This document shows, in pieces, positions 35,370-45,553 of a stretch of 64,000 bases of DNA. Position numbers and translations under genes: made by a program. Source of the stretch: Vicugna pacos (lineage: Eukaryota > Chordata > Mammalia > Artiodactyla > Camelidae). The stretch lies in contig NC_133023.1 of the NCBI RefSeq assembly GCF_048564905.1, forward strand, positions 2,309,001 to 2,373,000, written 5' to 3'. The notes under the pieces were generated by a model. That model searched no databases. It was not told the origin of the DNA and worked only from the letters and a program-made list of their open reading frames with translations. Every line of letters starts with the position of its first letter. The stretch's first letter is position 1.

Positions 35370-35760
35370 GAAGCCGCAAGATGCGTGTTGGGTGCCCACA
35401 GCCACAGGATGCTGGGCGCGGCATTTTAGACGGTCGAGAAGCTAAAATGACCGGCCCGGTGATGATGATGGGAGCTGACCCAGGAAGGGTGAAACGCGCG
35501 TGTCGTCGCTGCAAGGCAGGGCGGCGAGCTGCCGGCGTCACCGCCCGTCAGCTGCAGGCGTGAGACGCGTCATGTCAAGAGCCAGGCGCTTCCTGGCCCA
35601 CAGCTGGGCTGCGCCCACGGCCGCGGCGCCCGACGGCCTGCTCTTGGACAGATTGACGCAGGCTGAGACACCGCAGCCCCCCAGACGAGGGGCGCAGAGG
35701 GGCTTCCAAGGACTCCCGGGTGCGCTACGAGCAGCTCTCTCTCCCCGAGGAAAGACTGCT
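35370..35760. promoter_or_regulatory. Strong CpG island without an assigned gene
   Basis: Hand count gives 36 CpG in 35401-35760 at about 67 percent GC, an observed/expected ratio near 0.9, the clearest island in the window. It sits between AT-rich flanks with sharp edges. No TATA box was recognised. In mammals such islands usually mark promoters, so this may be the start of a gene or long non-coding RNA lying mostly outside the window, or an intergenic orphan island. The overlapping frames of 106 and 120 codons on opposite strands are expected from CpG-rich DNA and show no domain. Confidence 0.65.
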
Positions 35761-38180
35761 TGCAGGATGAGAGCTGCCTGTGCGTTATTCCGGCAGCTAA
35801 CACTCAGCAGAGGGAGGGGGCCGCAGAGGAAGAGGAGGATACATTGCAGGGAAAGCAACTAAGACTGCAGCTAAGGGCAGGTTACACCACCGTGAAGACT
35901 GCTCGTGACGAGGGCACGGTCTTGAAGGCTGTGTGCTTCCTGCGGACGGTTTCAAAGGGAGGCCATCTGCCAGGCGTCTGGGGAGGTGGACATTCAGGGT
36001 AACATCAAGACCTTAGGGTCACTGAGAAGGACGCCCATCCTTGGAACGAACCATCTGCAGACGGATGGATCTGGTTTTCAGTGGACAAAGTACTGCTTTG
36101 TTTTTTGGGGTTTTTTTTTTTTCCTTTTCTCATGACTGGAGATCAGAGGGTTCTGCAGAATCGATTCACTCCATGTATCAAGGCAAGCAGGGGCCGTATG
36201 CAGCCTGCAGATCTGCTAGCCAATCTGCAAGCTATCTGGCAACCCCAGCTCCTTGGAGGACGAACACTGAGGGAGGCTATTCTGAACCTGAGTCCCTTTT
36301 TTCGGTCCAGGCTGTGCGCTCTTGCTGAAGCGGGCGGGGCTGACACGTGGGCTCCACCTGCTCAGATTGTGTGTATCTGCTGAACCTTCCTGTTCTATGC
36401 ACACTTGCCACCTGCACTCCTGGAAGCGCCTTCAAAGGGGTATTACATCAGACAAAAAGGAAAACTGAGCTGGAGAATGTAGGCTTCCTTCTACAGCAAA
36501 AGAGGAACAAAGCCAGGCACAGCTCCCGGGAGGGAGAAGGCTGCGACGTGCGGACGTGAGGGCTGGTGCGACCTTCCTTCCACGCAAAAGCAGAAAGCGT
36601 CGTTTCTGGCCCTGTTTTCCAGCAACAGCCTGGGCTGTTCTAGAACGTGGGTCTTTGCATGAAATGACAAGGCGATAAGCCCACAGCTGTGAATGCAGGT
36701 GGTGTGAATAAGTTAAGTGCATACAGAGGAAAAGCGGGGCGGGGACTCCAAGTTCGAATTCAAATAGATGAACAGTAGTTAGGTTGGTACAGAGATACCA
36801 CAGGAGCTAATTTATCTGTTTGACTTTTGTTATTACATACTAGACACACTTGAGTAAATCAAACGTTACATTTAAGAAGTATTAAAGGGAAAAGATACCC
36901 TGTTTAAACTTCCAGCATCACGAAGAGAATAAAGGAAACTTCTCTCATCTAAATTGAGCAACAGGAAATACAGAAAGAAAAAAAGAACCACCATTGTACA
37001 GTGTGCTTACAACTCTGTGAAGAGGACGGATCCCAGGCTAAGTGTGCTCACCACAATAAAACGAAAATAAATATTAAACACATAACTACCAAGTCAGTTG
37101 AAAGGAAAAGCGTAAAATAAACTTGCCACGTTGAACATAAGTGGGTCATATTTTCTGTTGCACTGAGAAGTGTGGCTTTTTAATCTTAGAAATGATTCAA
37201 ATCGGATGATTACTTAGCAGAAATACTTAAACCATAGATATAAAATGAAGGTGAATTATACTAAGTGATTAGCAAAAAAGGGTTAGCTGAATGCAAAATA
37301 AAGAAGGAAATAAAGGTGACTGGAATATCATTTGTGTGGAATTTCAGGTTAAGTACAGCAATCAGAACCGAGAGAACCTTTACTGGCTGAAGGCAGAATT
37401 TCTGATGCTGTCATTAAGTGCGTATAACTGTCAACATGCAGTTGACAATATACATGAGAAGTTATCTGAAAATGATAAAAATAGAAGCTTAAACACGACA
37501 GGGAGCCTCACTGAAGTTGAGCAGATTTAGTACAAAATTAAGAATAAAGAGAAAGTAATAAACCACTGATTTGGTTTTGGGTTCCCATCTGTACCCAGGG
37601 GGAGGGGTCGTTCAGCCCTCAGTAAGAGAACTCCTCTTTACTGTATCAATGGCGTCCCCATAAAACTCAATACTTAGATCATTTACAGTCCAGCTCCCTG
37701 AGTCAACCAAAGTTAAACGCATACAAACAAAAGTTCAAGTAGAAAGATTAGTAATTAAGAAACACGCACTCCTAAACTCAGCTGTCAAAGAAGCAACCGA
37801 AACCCCCTTCACCGTCTACCCAAAGTGCTAATTTGAGGTTAATCGTGGTTGTCAGTGGAGCTCCTGGTATTTCCTGCAGAATCAGCCCAGAACCAGCGCA
37901 GCTAAAGGAAACAGCACCGCCAGCCTCGATCACTCTCCGTAACTGAGTGTGCGCAGTCTTCAAAAGTCAGTTAAGTATTCAAAGGGAACAAAATACTCCA
38001 CGTTCCAGACATTTCACCTCTCATGGTCCCAACACTGCTGAAGGGCAAGGGTGTGCAACCCTGGGGGGCTGGCAGGGGGAGGAGGGGAAAAGAGCTGTCC
38101 CACAGTTCGTGTGGTTTACATGGAGAATACTTTTTCACTAGAATTGAAAAACTAATTTTTCTAAAGGTAGGATATAGTGT
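35761..38180. other. Unique sequence downstream of the CpG island
   Basis: No exon could be defended. Bases 35761-36720 are moderately GC-rich and contain several donor-like GTAAG/GTGAG words but no convincing coding exon. A T-run lies at 36110-36123. From 36750 to 37560 the sequence becomes AT-rich and low in CpG. Confidence 0.45.
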
Positions 38181-38202
38181 AACAAAAAGACTATATTAAC
38201 AT
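38181..38202 (+). repeat. Left target-site duplication of the 38.2 kb L1
   Basis: AACAAAAAGACTATATTAAC followed by AT. Matches AACAAAGACTATGTTAGCAT at 38748-38767 with a 2-base length difference and two substitutions. Confidence 0.85.
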
Positions 38203-38747
38203 GATGTCCATCAACAGATGACTGGATAAAGAAGTAGTGGTGTATTGATGCTATGGAATACTACTCAGCCATAAAAAAGAATGAAATAATGTGATTTGCA
38301 GCAACATGGGTGGACCTGGAGATTGTCATTCTAAGTGAAGTGAGCCAGAAAGAGATAGAAAAATACCATGTGATACCACTCACATGTGGAATCTAAAAAA
38401 AAAAAAGACAAACAAACTTATTTACAAAACAGAAACAGACTCAGACATAGAAAACAAACTTACGGTTACCAGGAGGGAAAGGAGGCAGGAAGGGATAAAT
38501 TGGGAGCTTGAGATTTGCAGATACTAACTAATATATACAAAACAGATGAACAAGTTCATATTGTAGAGCACAGGGAAGTATATTCAATATCTTACAGTAA
38601 CTTATGGTGAAAAAGAACATGGAAGCAAATATATGTATGTTCATGTATGACGGAAGCATTGTGCTGTGCACCAGAAATTGACACAACATTGTAAACTGAC
38701 TCTACTTCAAGGAAAAAAAAAAAAAATATATATATATATATATATAC
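38203..38747 (+). mobile_element. L1 insertion, 5'-truncated, with TSDs
   Basis: A 545-bp L1 starting at the ORF2 end (TGTCCATCAACAGATGACTG) and complete to the 3' terminus (CACCAGAAATTGACACAACA, then TGTAAACTGACTCTACTTCA). The poly-A tail has grown a (AT)n run at 38727-38746. Both 20-22 bp flanks are recognisable duplications. This fixes one insertion event with precise borders. Confidence 0.96.
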
Positions 38748-38767
38748 AACAAAGACTATGTTAGCAT
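38748..38767 (+). repeat. Right target-site duplication of the 38.2 kb L1
   Basis: AACAAAGACTATGTTAGCAT, the partner of 38181-38202. Confidence 0.85.
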
Positions 38768-39198
38768 AAAAAAAGAAAGTTAAACTCTTTCACTGCATAT
38801 TGGGCACATTGATTATCCGGTACTGTATTTCTAACACAAGTAGATGAGCTGACTTAATTGTTTGGATGCAGTATTGCATGGGAGGTCTTCAAGAAAGGTA
38901 ATTCACTGTATTACCTGTGATGGCCTGAATTTGTCTGGAGGATCACAGCTGTCTTTAGTATCTCAATGTCATACGTGGCTCAAAAAATAAAAAAATAAAA
39001 AAAGACCAGAAGCGCTGGGGTGGCTGACCCGCCTCGCACCTCTGAGTTCTAACATCATCTGATTTTAGCACAAAGTAACGGGGTTCTTGTAGAACCTGAA
39101 AGTCTTGGAGCATCTAAGACACTGAGATTGCAGTGATCTTCTATGTGCAGTATTTGAGTTTGGAAACAGCTAATTCAATGCATTCGATGATTTGCATT
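38768..39198. other. Unique sequence, no gene seen
   Basis: No repeat family or reading frame of note. An A-rich stretch lies at 38981-39003. Confidence 0.45.
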
Positions 39199-39211
39199 CC
39201 AGAAGTTTTCT

Positions 39212-39353
39212 TTCTGCTTTCTTTTTAAATAATGCATGTATTCACTTTTTTTTTTACTCACTTCTTTTAAGGGAGGTACTGGGGATTGAACCCAGGACCT
39301 CACGCATGCTAGGCATGCAACTCTATCCTGGAGCTATACCCAACCCCCTCTCC
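39212..39353 (-). mobile_element. Camelid SINE (vic-1 type) with target-site duplication
   Basis: Reverse-strand copy: a T-rich tail, GGGAGGTACTGGGGATTGAA, CATGCTAGGCATGCAACTCT and GGAGCTATACCCAACCCCC. It is flanked by a perfect 13-bp duplication, CCAGAAGTTTTCT, at 39199-39211 and 39354-39366. The tail region is more degenerate than in the other copies, but the TSD is intact. Confidence 0.96.
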
Positions 39354-39366
39354 CCAGAAGTTTTCT

Positions 39367-40222
39367 AAGTTAATTCCTTTTTCTTAGTCTTATCCTGGAC
39401 GGGAAGCCGACATTCAGATAAGTGCCTTTAACCGAAAGAAATCCCCTTGTCTGGTTTGCCTGTGGTTCATCTTCATTCCTGCCCAAAGGGTATATGTTGG
39501 CCTTAAGCTTAGACATCTCAGTCCCTGATAAACGGAGCCCTTTCTTGGGTTCGAACAACCGAACCAAAAGGACGACCCTTCTGCGTGTTCACCGTGTCAC
39601 ACTGGACTTCTCACCGTATCTCTGCCTCTTTATTACATCTTCTAACAATTTCACTAAAAAGGCAAAAAAAAAAAAAAAAGGAGTGTAATCGGGCCAAGAG
39701 GATGCTAGCCAGCTGCATGATGACATCGTGGCTCCGAGCTCTAACCAGCAAATACCATTCCCAAAAGCCATCTGGCCAGCGCAGTGAGGATGCTCCAGGC
39801 TTCGAGCGAGGGGCCGGCTCCCGCCTCCCGCTCGGTCCTGAAGGCAGCTACGTGGCAGGTAAGACGAAACCCCGTTCCGTAGCCAACAGGGGCCCTGACA
39901 GAGTGGGTTCTATTTCAGCAGCCTCTGAAAGGTGGCAGTGTTATCCGTTTTGGGGTCCACGAGGCTTCACTACAGGAGCATCTTAAGAAGACTTCACACA
40001 CTCCATAGAGCAGGCTGTTTGTTCTCAGAAGGAGTTGATTTTCATGTCACGGGAAGTGAGTGAAGGCGGTCCTGGGGTTTCTTCCCGTGCGTTATAACGT
40101 GCTTGTTACTAAATCAACGAGGTTCCAGGGAAAGGGGAGGGCTGGATGCTTCCCTGACTCTTACTGCGGACCCTGGCTGCTTAACTATACGTAGACTGAC
40201 GTTCAAACCATAAGACTTTCTT
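39367..40222. other. Unique sequence, no gene seen
   Basis: No repeat recognised apart from an A-run at 39664-39679. Overlapping frames at 39422-39986 cross that run and lack domains. Bases 39720-39900 are CpG-rich. Confidence 0.45.
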
Positions 40223-40286
40223 AAGTATTTAAGCCCCCAGTTTTGACCTAATTGACAGAAAGTGAAAATTGGGGGCTTAAGTGCTT
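40223..40286 (+). other. Imperfect 24-bp-stem hairpin, RNA-like
   Basis: The arm at 40223-40246 (AAGTATTTAAGCCCCC then AGTTTTGA) faces the arm at 40263-40286 (TGAAAATTGGGGGC then TTAAGTGCTT) across a 16-base loop. On the plus strand the fold has 20 Watson-Crick pairs, three G-U wobbles and one G-G mismatch. On the minus strand the wobbles become A-C mismatches. The size resembles a microRNA precursor stem, but a relic of a palindromic DNA transposon is also possible. No known family recognised. Confidence 0.55.
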
Positions 40287-40439
40287 ATAATGAACTGCAT
40301 GAATGACTATGGTGCAATGCAGAGCGAAAGACATTTTAACAGATTCAAGTAAGCCTTAGAAATAGTACTAAAACCAAATTTTTTTCATATACTGACAGAT
40401 CGAACACTTACAAGACCTTACCCCAGTTTACTTGCAAGT

Positions 40440-40550
40440 ATGTGTCAGCAATCATGCTACTAACAGTATTCCGATGTTTAAACGAGGAAACTGAATCTTG
40501 CCACTTTAAATTTTCATCTAGCTAGAAAGTGGTGGCTCTCACTAGATTTT
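40440..40550 (+). mobile_element. MIR SINE fragment
   Basis: TTTAAACGAGGAAACTGAAT, TTTTCATCTAGCTAGAAAGT and GGTGGCTCTCACTAGATTTT follow the MIR consensus order (GATGAGGAAACTGAGG, CACACAGCTAGTAAGTGG, CAGAGC). Highly diverged. Confidence 0.55.
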
Positions 40551-41509
40551 CATCTTGAAAGATGGACAAACAAGACGCTTAAAATCACGGAGCATCACGT
40601 CCTTGAGGGGAGCATGCTAGAAAGAACTTCTCCAGGACGGTAGCCCTGGAGTTCCGGGTGCAACATGTCACTTTGCACTGGAAACATCACTGTGAATGAA
40701 GTCTGCTGGGTCGTTAGCGAAACACTTCGCTTTTCTCCAGCCTGGGGACCACGCAGCGCGGCCTGTGCGAATACAGCGTCCCCGGGTAGCGGGCGGCACG
40801 CGCTCACTCCCCCCGTCGGATATCTAACATGTCCTTAGAGAAAATGAATGTGTGATCAAGGGAGAAAGTGCGTCTCCTGCGACACTTCTTTTTTTTTTTA
40901 ACTTAAAGGAATCCTTCCTCCTTCAGAGGAGCGAGACTGAATGTGTGACTTTTGAAATCAACGGCAAACCAGCCATGTATATTTTGGGTTGGAAGCAATT
41001 CCCCGGATGGATTACGACTCAGCCTGGGCCATTAAACACTAGAACCACCACCAGCAGGGACATTTAGTGCCCGAATCCATCACGTTTTCTAATGGAACAA
41101 AGCTCCGCGGGAAAGCAATTGCGGTCTTGAAAGCAAAGATGCAATGGGGTCTCTGTACAGCTCAGCTCGGTGACACCCAGAACAAATGCGGGGACCTGTG
41201 TGTGTGTGTGCGTGTGTGCACCACGTTCCTCAAACTGTCTCACATAAACCCCAGAGACGCTTTGCTTAACTTAGTTGAAGGAGTGCGAGCTTGTGAGGTT
41301 TACTAAACACGCATCCAATCTCTAGAATTGTATTAATAGCAGTGACCAACCCCACACGCCCTGCGCCAAGACACTTCCCATGCATTTAATTGGATAATAA
41401 TACAGACAAGGACAAAAATTCCCCACGCACTGTTGCTGTCACTTAATGTGGGGTTGGCATAGGAGCGCGAGTCTCCAGTTGTACGTTTAGTACCTTGAGC
41501 ATTTCACCC

Positions 41510-41620
41510 ATTGAACAAGTTAAGTGTCCGCTTACCGAACACCAGCCGGTTCCTGCTGCTGAAGACACAGCTGTGAGTGGCGGATACGGGCCTGCTCCAT
41601 CGGGACGTCAGTCCAAACCA
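41510..41620 (+). mobile_element. Old L2/MIR-like repeat, family unresolved
   Basis: AACAAGTTAAGTGTCCGCTT, ACCGAACACCAGCCGGTTCC, GAAGACACAGCTGTGAGTGG and ACGGGCCTGCTCC follow the same ancient pattern as 16845-16975 (TAAGTGCCTACT, ACCAGGCACTG, GGGATACAGCTGTGAACA, GGTCCCTGCCC). Confidence 0.4.
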
Positions 41621-41942
41621 ATCTGTACTCTTAGACAACGTGACTGAAGAAGCTAATCTAATTTATTGCAACAATTTAAAAAATACCCCATCCTCTTTCT
41701 ACTGAAGGGGTTAGGGAATTCCATGGTCTCCGCCCGCTGGGACCCCAACACCACCTAAAAATTTCCAGCAGCAGAAATAAGACACTCATCAAGTCCCCGA
41801 CAATTTGCATTCTTGTGGGCACACAGCTGTCCAGGTTGTCGCCCAGCCATTTCCAGCCCCCAAAACAATTATTGCCCAGCCTCCCAAAGTCCAGTTTTTC
41901 TCAAAAAGTTCAGAAACAACCCAGCCATTTTCCCCTTTGTAT

Positions 41943-41962
41943 TTTATTTTATTTTATTTTCA
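41943..41962. repeat. (TTTTA)n microsatellite
   Basis: Four TTTTA units. Confidence 0.8.
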
Positions 41963-43927
41963 CTGGCATTCTATCACGAATCAAGCACTCTGGTCAACAG
42001 TTTATGTGGGCAACAGAATCCTGACCTTCAAAGAGCTTAAAATCAGCCACTTGTTAAAGCAAAGTCAACACACCAGAGCATCACACGGTCAGGATGGACC
42101 CACTCATGTACCTAAAATTGTCACCCGTCCAGTCCCGAAGGCTGGGAAAGCTGATGCTGGCTTTAAGGAAGGTGTCTTAGGGAAGGATGCACAAGGGCAG
42201 TCCTATTTCAAACCGCAAGGGGAGGCTTCCAAAAATCACCAGCATGCTTCCAAACCGCAGTTCTTTGGACGGCTGTGGGTTTTCTGGGTTTTTTTTTTTT
42301 TCCCCTTCCTTTCTCTGCCTTGTTCCCCTCGTATGTTAAATTCTCCACCAGCTCTTTCTTAAATAGAGCAATTAGCTACGTTCTCACAGTAGAGGACTCT
42401 CCGGCCCATTCCTTATGGTGTCTGCTCAGCACATTCATCACCAACAAAAAGAACAAGGCAGTTCTGTCATCTGCGGACATTAACCAGAGCTCGCAGGGTC
42501 CACGGGGCACGGCGCCAACGTGCTCCCTCCTGAGACATCTCTAATGCTCCTCCATCCTCAAAACAGAAGCTCTGGGCTGTTCTTGCAAACGGACTGGTGA
42601 TGCCGTACACAGTACTCCACCACGGAGAGTCTCGCATTTATTGGATTCTACGGGACTGCCGTGCAAATTCCTTTAAAAAGCAAATCTGCTCCCTTCCACT
42701 TTTAATTTGATTATCACCAAAGTCCACACATTAGCCCCATGTCCTTCATGTTTACTGAATGTCCTCTTGCCACACGGATAAAGAAAGAGTGCTTTTCTAA
42801 TTCACAAGGAGGACTCTGCTCTACCTTATAAAATGTTGTAGCTTCAAAGAAAAATGCTAATAATTAAAATTAGACATTTTTTGAAATAGTTTAGTGGCTG
42901 TAAGTTGTATAATAAATATGATTTTCCTGTTATTGATAACACAGCATAATGTGCCAAGCATCTCATTAGCCTCAATGCCAAGCAATTTAGTAAATATTTA
43001 GTGTGTGCATTGTATTAACACTGCATTGGGTTAACATTAAAAAAAAAAAACTCAGCAATATCTATCACATTTTATTCTAAGACTGCCTCAAATTTCATCT
43101 GGATTTTTGTGTTCTAGGAGAATTAATGAACAAATGGTGCCTAATAGTCCTCATGAAGCCAGTCCTCAAAATCGAGTTGATAACACCCCTTGGAAGGAGC
43201 TGAACCTCGTGGGGAGTTTAATTGCCTATTTCTAAAACATAAATTCCTCTTGGGTGAGCAGACAGTAGTCACTGAAAACACATTTCTGTCCACACAGCAC
43301 GCCGGGTTAGGGATAGGGAAGAGGACACAACCACGTCTGGGGTCAGCGATCCCACAGACGCAGGCGGGATCCCCCCCACCCAGCGGTTGTTCTGGAATCT
43401 CAATGTTACGGGAAAGAATGTCTGTGACACACGGATTCTTTTCTGCCTTAAGTGTGTAGGAAGGTGTGTGTGTCCTGGAGACGAGGAGACAGAGAGAGAC
43501 ATGGGACAGTTGCATTTTATTCACAGACACAATCACCTTTTTTTTTTTTTTTCACTTGGAAAGAATGTGTAGACAGACAGGGATGTTCACGATAAAAACT
43601 TAACTTTAAAGACGGTTGTGTATTTACTAAAGGTTCCACACCTGCCCATTGGGCAAACAGAGAAAAGCAAATTCTATTTTTTAACCTAGCTTTCATTCAT
43701 CAATAATTGTAGTTCAAGACGTTAATACAGGGAAACTGAAAATAAACAAAATAAACTAAAATGGATGGTTCTTCAAATGAAGGTAAAAACATGAGATATG
43801 AAGGAGAGTTAAGTAAAATACCCCCCAAAACATCTCTGAAATATTCTATAGAAGGAAAAACTATGTATTCAGAAGATGAATGAAATGGCAGAAAGGGTAC
43901 TTTTAAAATTTCACATACACACAAAAT

Positions 43928-44280
43928 ATGTCAAAACTACAGTGAGGTGTTACCTCACACCAGTCAGAATGGCCATCATTCCAAAGTCCACAAATGACAC
44001 ATGCTGGAGAGGCTGTGGAGAAAAGGGAACCCTCCTACACTGCAGGTGGGAATGCAGTCTGGTGCAGCCACTGTGGAAAACAGTATGGAGATTCCTCAAA
44101 AGACTAGGAATATGCTTACCATATGACCCAGGAATCCCGCTCCTGGGCATATATCCAGAAGGAACCCTACTTCAGGATGACACCTGCACCCTGATGTTCA
44201 CAGAAGCACTATTTACAATAGCCAAGACATGGAAACAGCCTAAATGTCTAACAACAGATGACTGGATAAAGAAGTTGTGA
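43928..44280 (+). pseudogene. L1 ORF2 C-terminal remnant with intact CCHC-like motif
   Basis: About 115 residues of the ORF2p C-terminus. In the 134-codon frame starting at 43876, C43, C47, H55 and C60 form the family motif C-x3-C-x7-H-x4-C ([20 protein letters not shown]). [18 protein letters not shown] and TTDDWIKKL follow. The frame ends at a TGA directly after DWIKKL. A 2-base length change just downstream moves the remaining ORF2 tail (YTMEYYSAMKKNEIMPLAAT) to another frame. Reverse transcriptase and endonuclease are absent. Confidence 0.9.
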
Positions 44281-44699
44281 TATATTTGTATACAATGGAA
44301 TACTACTCAGCCATGAAAAAGAATGAAATAATGCCATTAGCAGCAACATGGATAGACCTAAAGATTCTCATACTAAGTGAAGTAAGTCAGACAGAGAAAG
44401 ACAAATATCATATGCTATCGCTTACATGGGGAATATCAAATGATACAAATGAACTTATTTACAAAATAGGAATAGACATAGAGACATAGAAAACAAATTT
44501 ACCGTTACCAAAGGGGAAGTGGGGAGGGATAAATTAGGAGTTTGGGATTATCAGATACACACAACTATACATAAAATAGATAAATGACAAAAAAAAAAAA
44601 CCAGATAAATGAAAAGGACCTACTGTACGGCACAGAGGACTACATTCAACACCTTGTAATAACCTATAATGAAAAAACTATGAAAGAGTATATGTATAT

Positions 44700-44706
44700 G
44701 TGTGTA

Positions 44707-44757
<51 letters not shown>
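44700..44757. repeat. (TG)n(TA)n microsatellite in L1 3' UTR
   Basis: An imperfect TG run (44700-44720) passes into a perfect TA run (44720-44753). The same L1 3' UTR position reads ATATATGTATGTG in sister copies, the probable seed. Confidence 0.92.
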
Positions 44758-44760
<3 letters not shown>

Positions 44761-45104
44761 ACTGAATCACTATGCTATATACCAGAAATTAACACAACAT
44801 TGTAAATCAACTATACTTCAATAATAATAAAAAAATTTAAAGAAACAAGTAAAAAAAAAATGTTAAGTAAATGCAATAAAAAGTTAGCCAATTAAAGATA
44901 AGACATTTAAAAAATCAGTGAATTAAAAGGAAAATAAATATGCAAGCATGGAAATGTTCTGTATAAAAAAGAGGGCAGCTGGACGTCCCGTGTGGTTACT
45001 GTTTATTGAGATACTAGCTCAGACTCCCTCCCTCCCAAGGCTGCAATTCCACGAACACACCAGACCTGGGAGACAGGTGCCCGGGGGTGGGCGGAGGATC
45101 TCCC

Positions 45105-45240
45105 ACCTGTCTGCAGCTGTCAGCCCTTCCCAGCGTGATCTGCAGATTGGATGCAGTTCCAGTCAGAACCCCAGCAAGCTGTTTTATGGGTATCAATAAA
45201 CTGATTCTAAAGTTTATATGACCAGGAAATAAAAATGGAT
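45105..45240 (+). mobile_element. L1 ORF2 internal fragment
   Basis: GATCTGCAGATTGGATGCAG, AGTCAGAACCCCAGCAAGCT, GGGTATCAATAAACTGATTC and TAAAGTTTATATG reproduce the L1 ORF2 stretch ATTCAATGCAATCCCAATCA, AAATCCCAGCAAG, GACAAACTGATTCTAAAGTT. This segment lies upstream of the C-terminal region seen elsewhere and has no 3' UTR attached, so it is an isolated older fragment. Confidence 0.75.
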
Positions 45241-45297
45241 ACACGTCTCTGCCGACTCCCTCCCAGACATTTCAAGCCCAGGATTCTGAGTTGTGAC

Positions 45298-45390
45298 TCA
45301 ATTCTTTTCTCCTTCTCTCTCTCTCTTCCTTCCTTCCTTCCTTGTCTCCCTCCCTTCTGTCTCTGTCTCTTTCTCACTCTTCTTTTCTGC
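45298..45390. repeat. Polypyrimidine tract (CTCT, TTCC, CCTT)
   Basis: About 90 bp almost free of purines on the plus strand, with CTCTCTCTCT and CTTCCTTCCTTCC blocks. Confidence 0.9.
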
Positions 45391-45528
45391 TCAAAACAAA
45401 TCCCATATTGGTTCTTTTCTGGGCAGGAAAACCTCACAGCCCCAAAGCACAAGACACAGCCAGGAAACACGGCAAACTATTAGATGTCGATTCAGCGGCT
45501 GTGACGGCGGTCCTCTGGACGTGAAACT

Positions 45529-45553
45529 CCCCCACCACCACCACCACCACCAC
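45529..45553. repeat. (CAC)n trinucleotide run
   Basis: Eight or so ACC/CAC units. It gives false H-H-H or W-W-W peptide runs in open frames. Confidence 0.9.

Larger units (their letters stand above)
40551..43927. other. Unique sequence with minor repeats
   Basis: No gene recognised. Contents: a T-run near 40888, a TG-rich run at 41199-41218, an old L2/MIR-like stretch at 41510-41620, a (TTTTA)n run at 41943-41962, T-runs near 42288 and 43539, and an AT-rich conserved-looking stretch at 42830-43030. The longest frame of the window (41805-42362, 185 codons) crosses two of these low-complexity tracts. Confidence 0.5.
43928..44838 (+). mobile_element. L1, 5'-truncated, ORF2 end plus 3' UTR
   Basis: The longest clear camelid-type L1 copy here, about 0.9 kb. 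It runs from ORF2 (TCAAAACTACAGTGAGGTGT) through AGTCAGACAGAGAAAGACAA, GTTACCAAAGGGGAAGTGGG and AACACAACATTGTAAATCAA to TATACTTCAATAATAATAAA. The 3' UTR contains a TG then TA microsatellite at 44700-44753. Its terminal block is of the CTGAATCACTATGCTATATA type. Confidence 0.95.

Noticed and set aside
35500-35862. 120-codon plus and 106-codon minus frames in the CpG island
   Set aside because: Antiparallel frames in CpG-rich DNA, with no domain, splice context or start context that favours either.
41797-41850. MER5A-like wording (CAATTTGCATTC)
   Set aside because: Only one short phrase matches, and the neighbouring consensus blocks are absent.
41805-42362. Longest open frame (185 codons, plus)
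   Set aside because: It crosses a TTTTA repeat and a T-run that yields F-F-F-F, overlaps open frames in other registers, and shows no domain or signal of coding.
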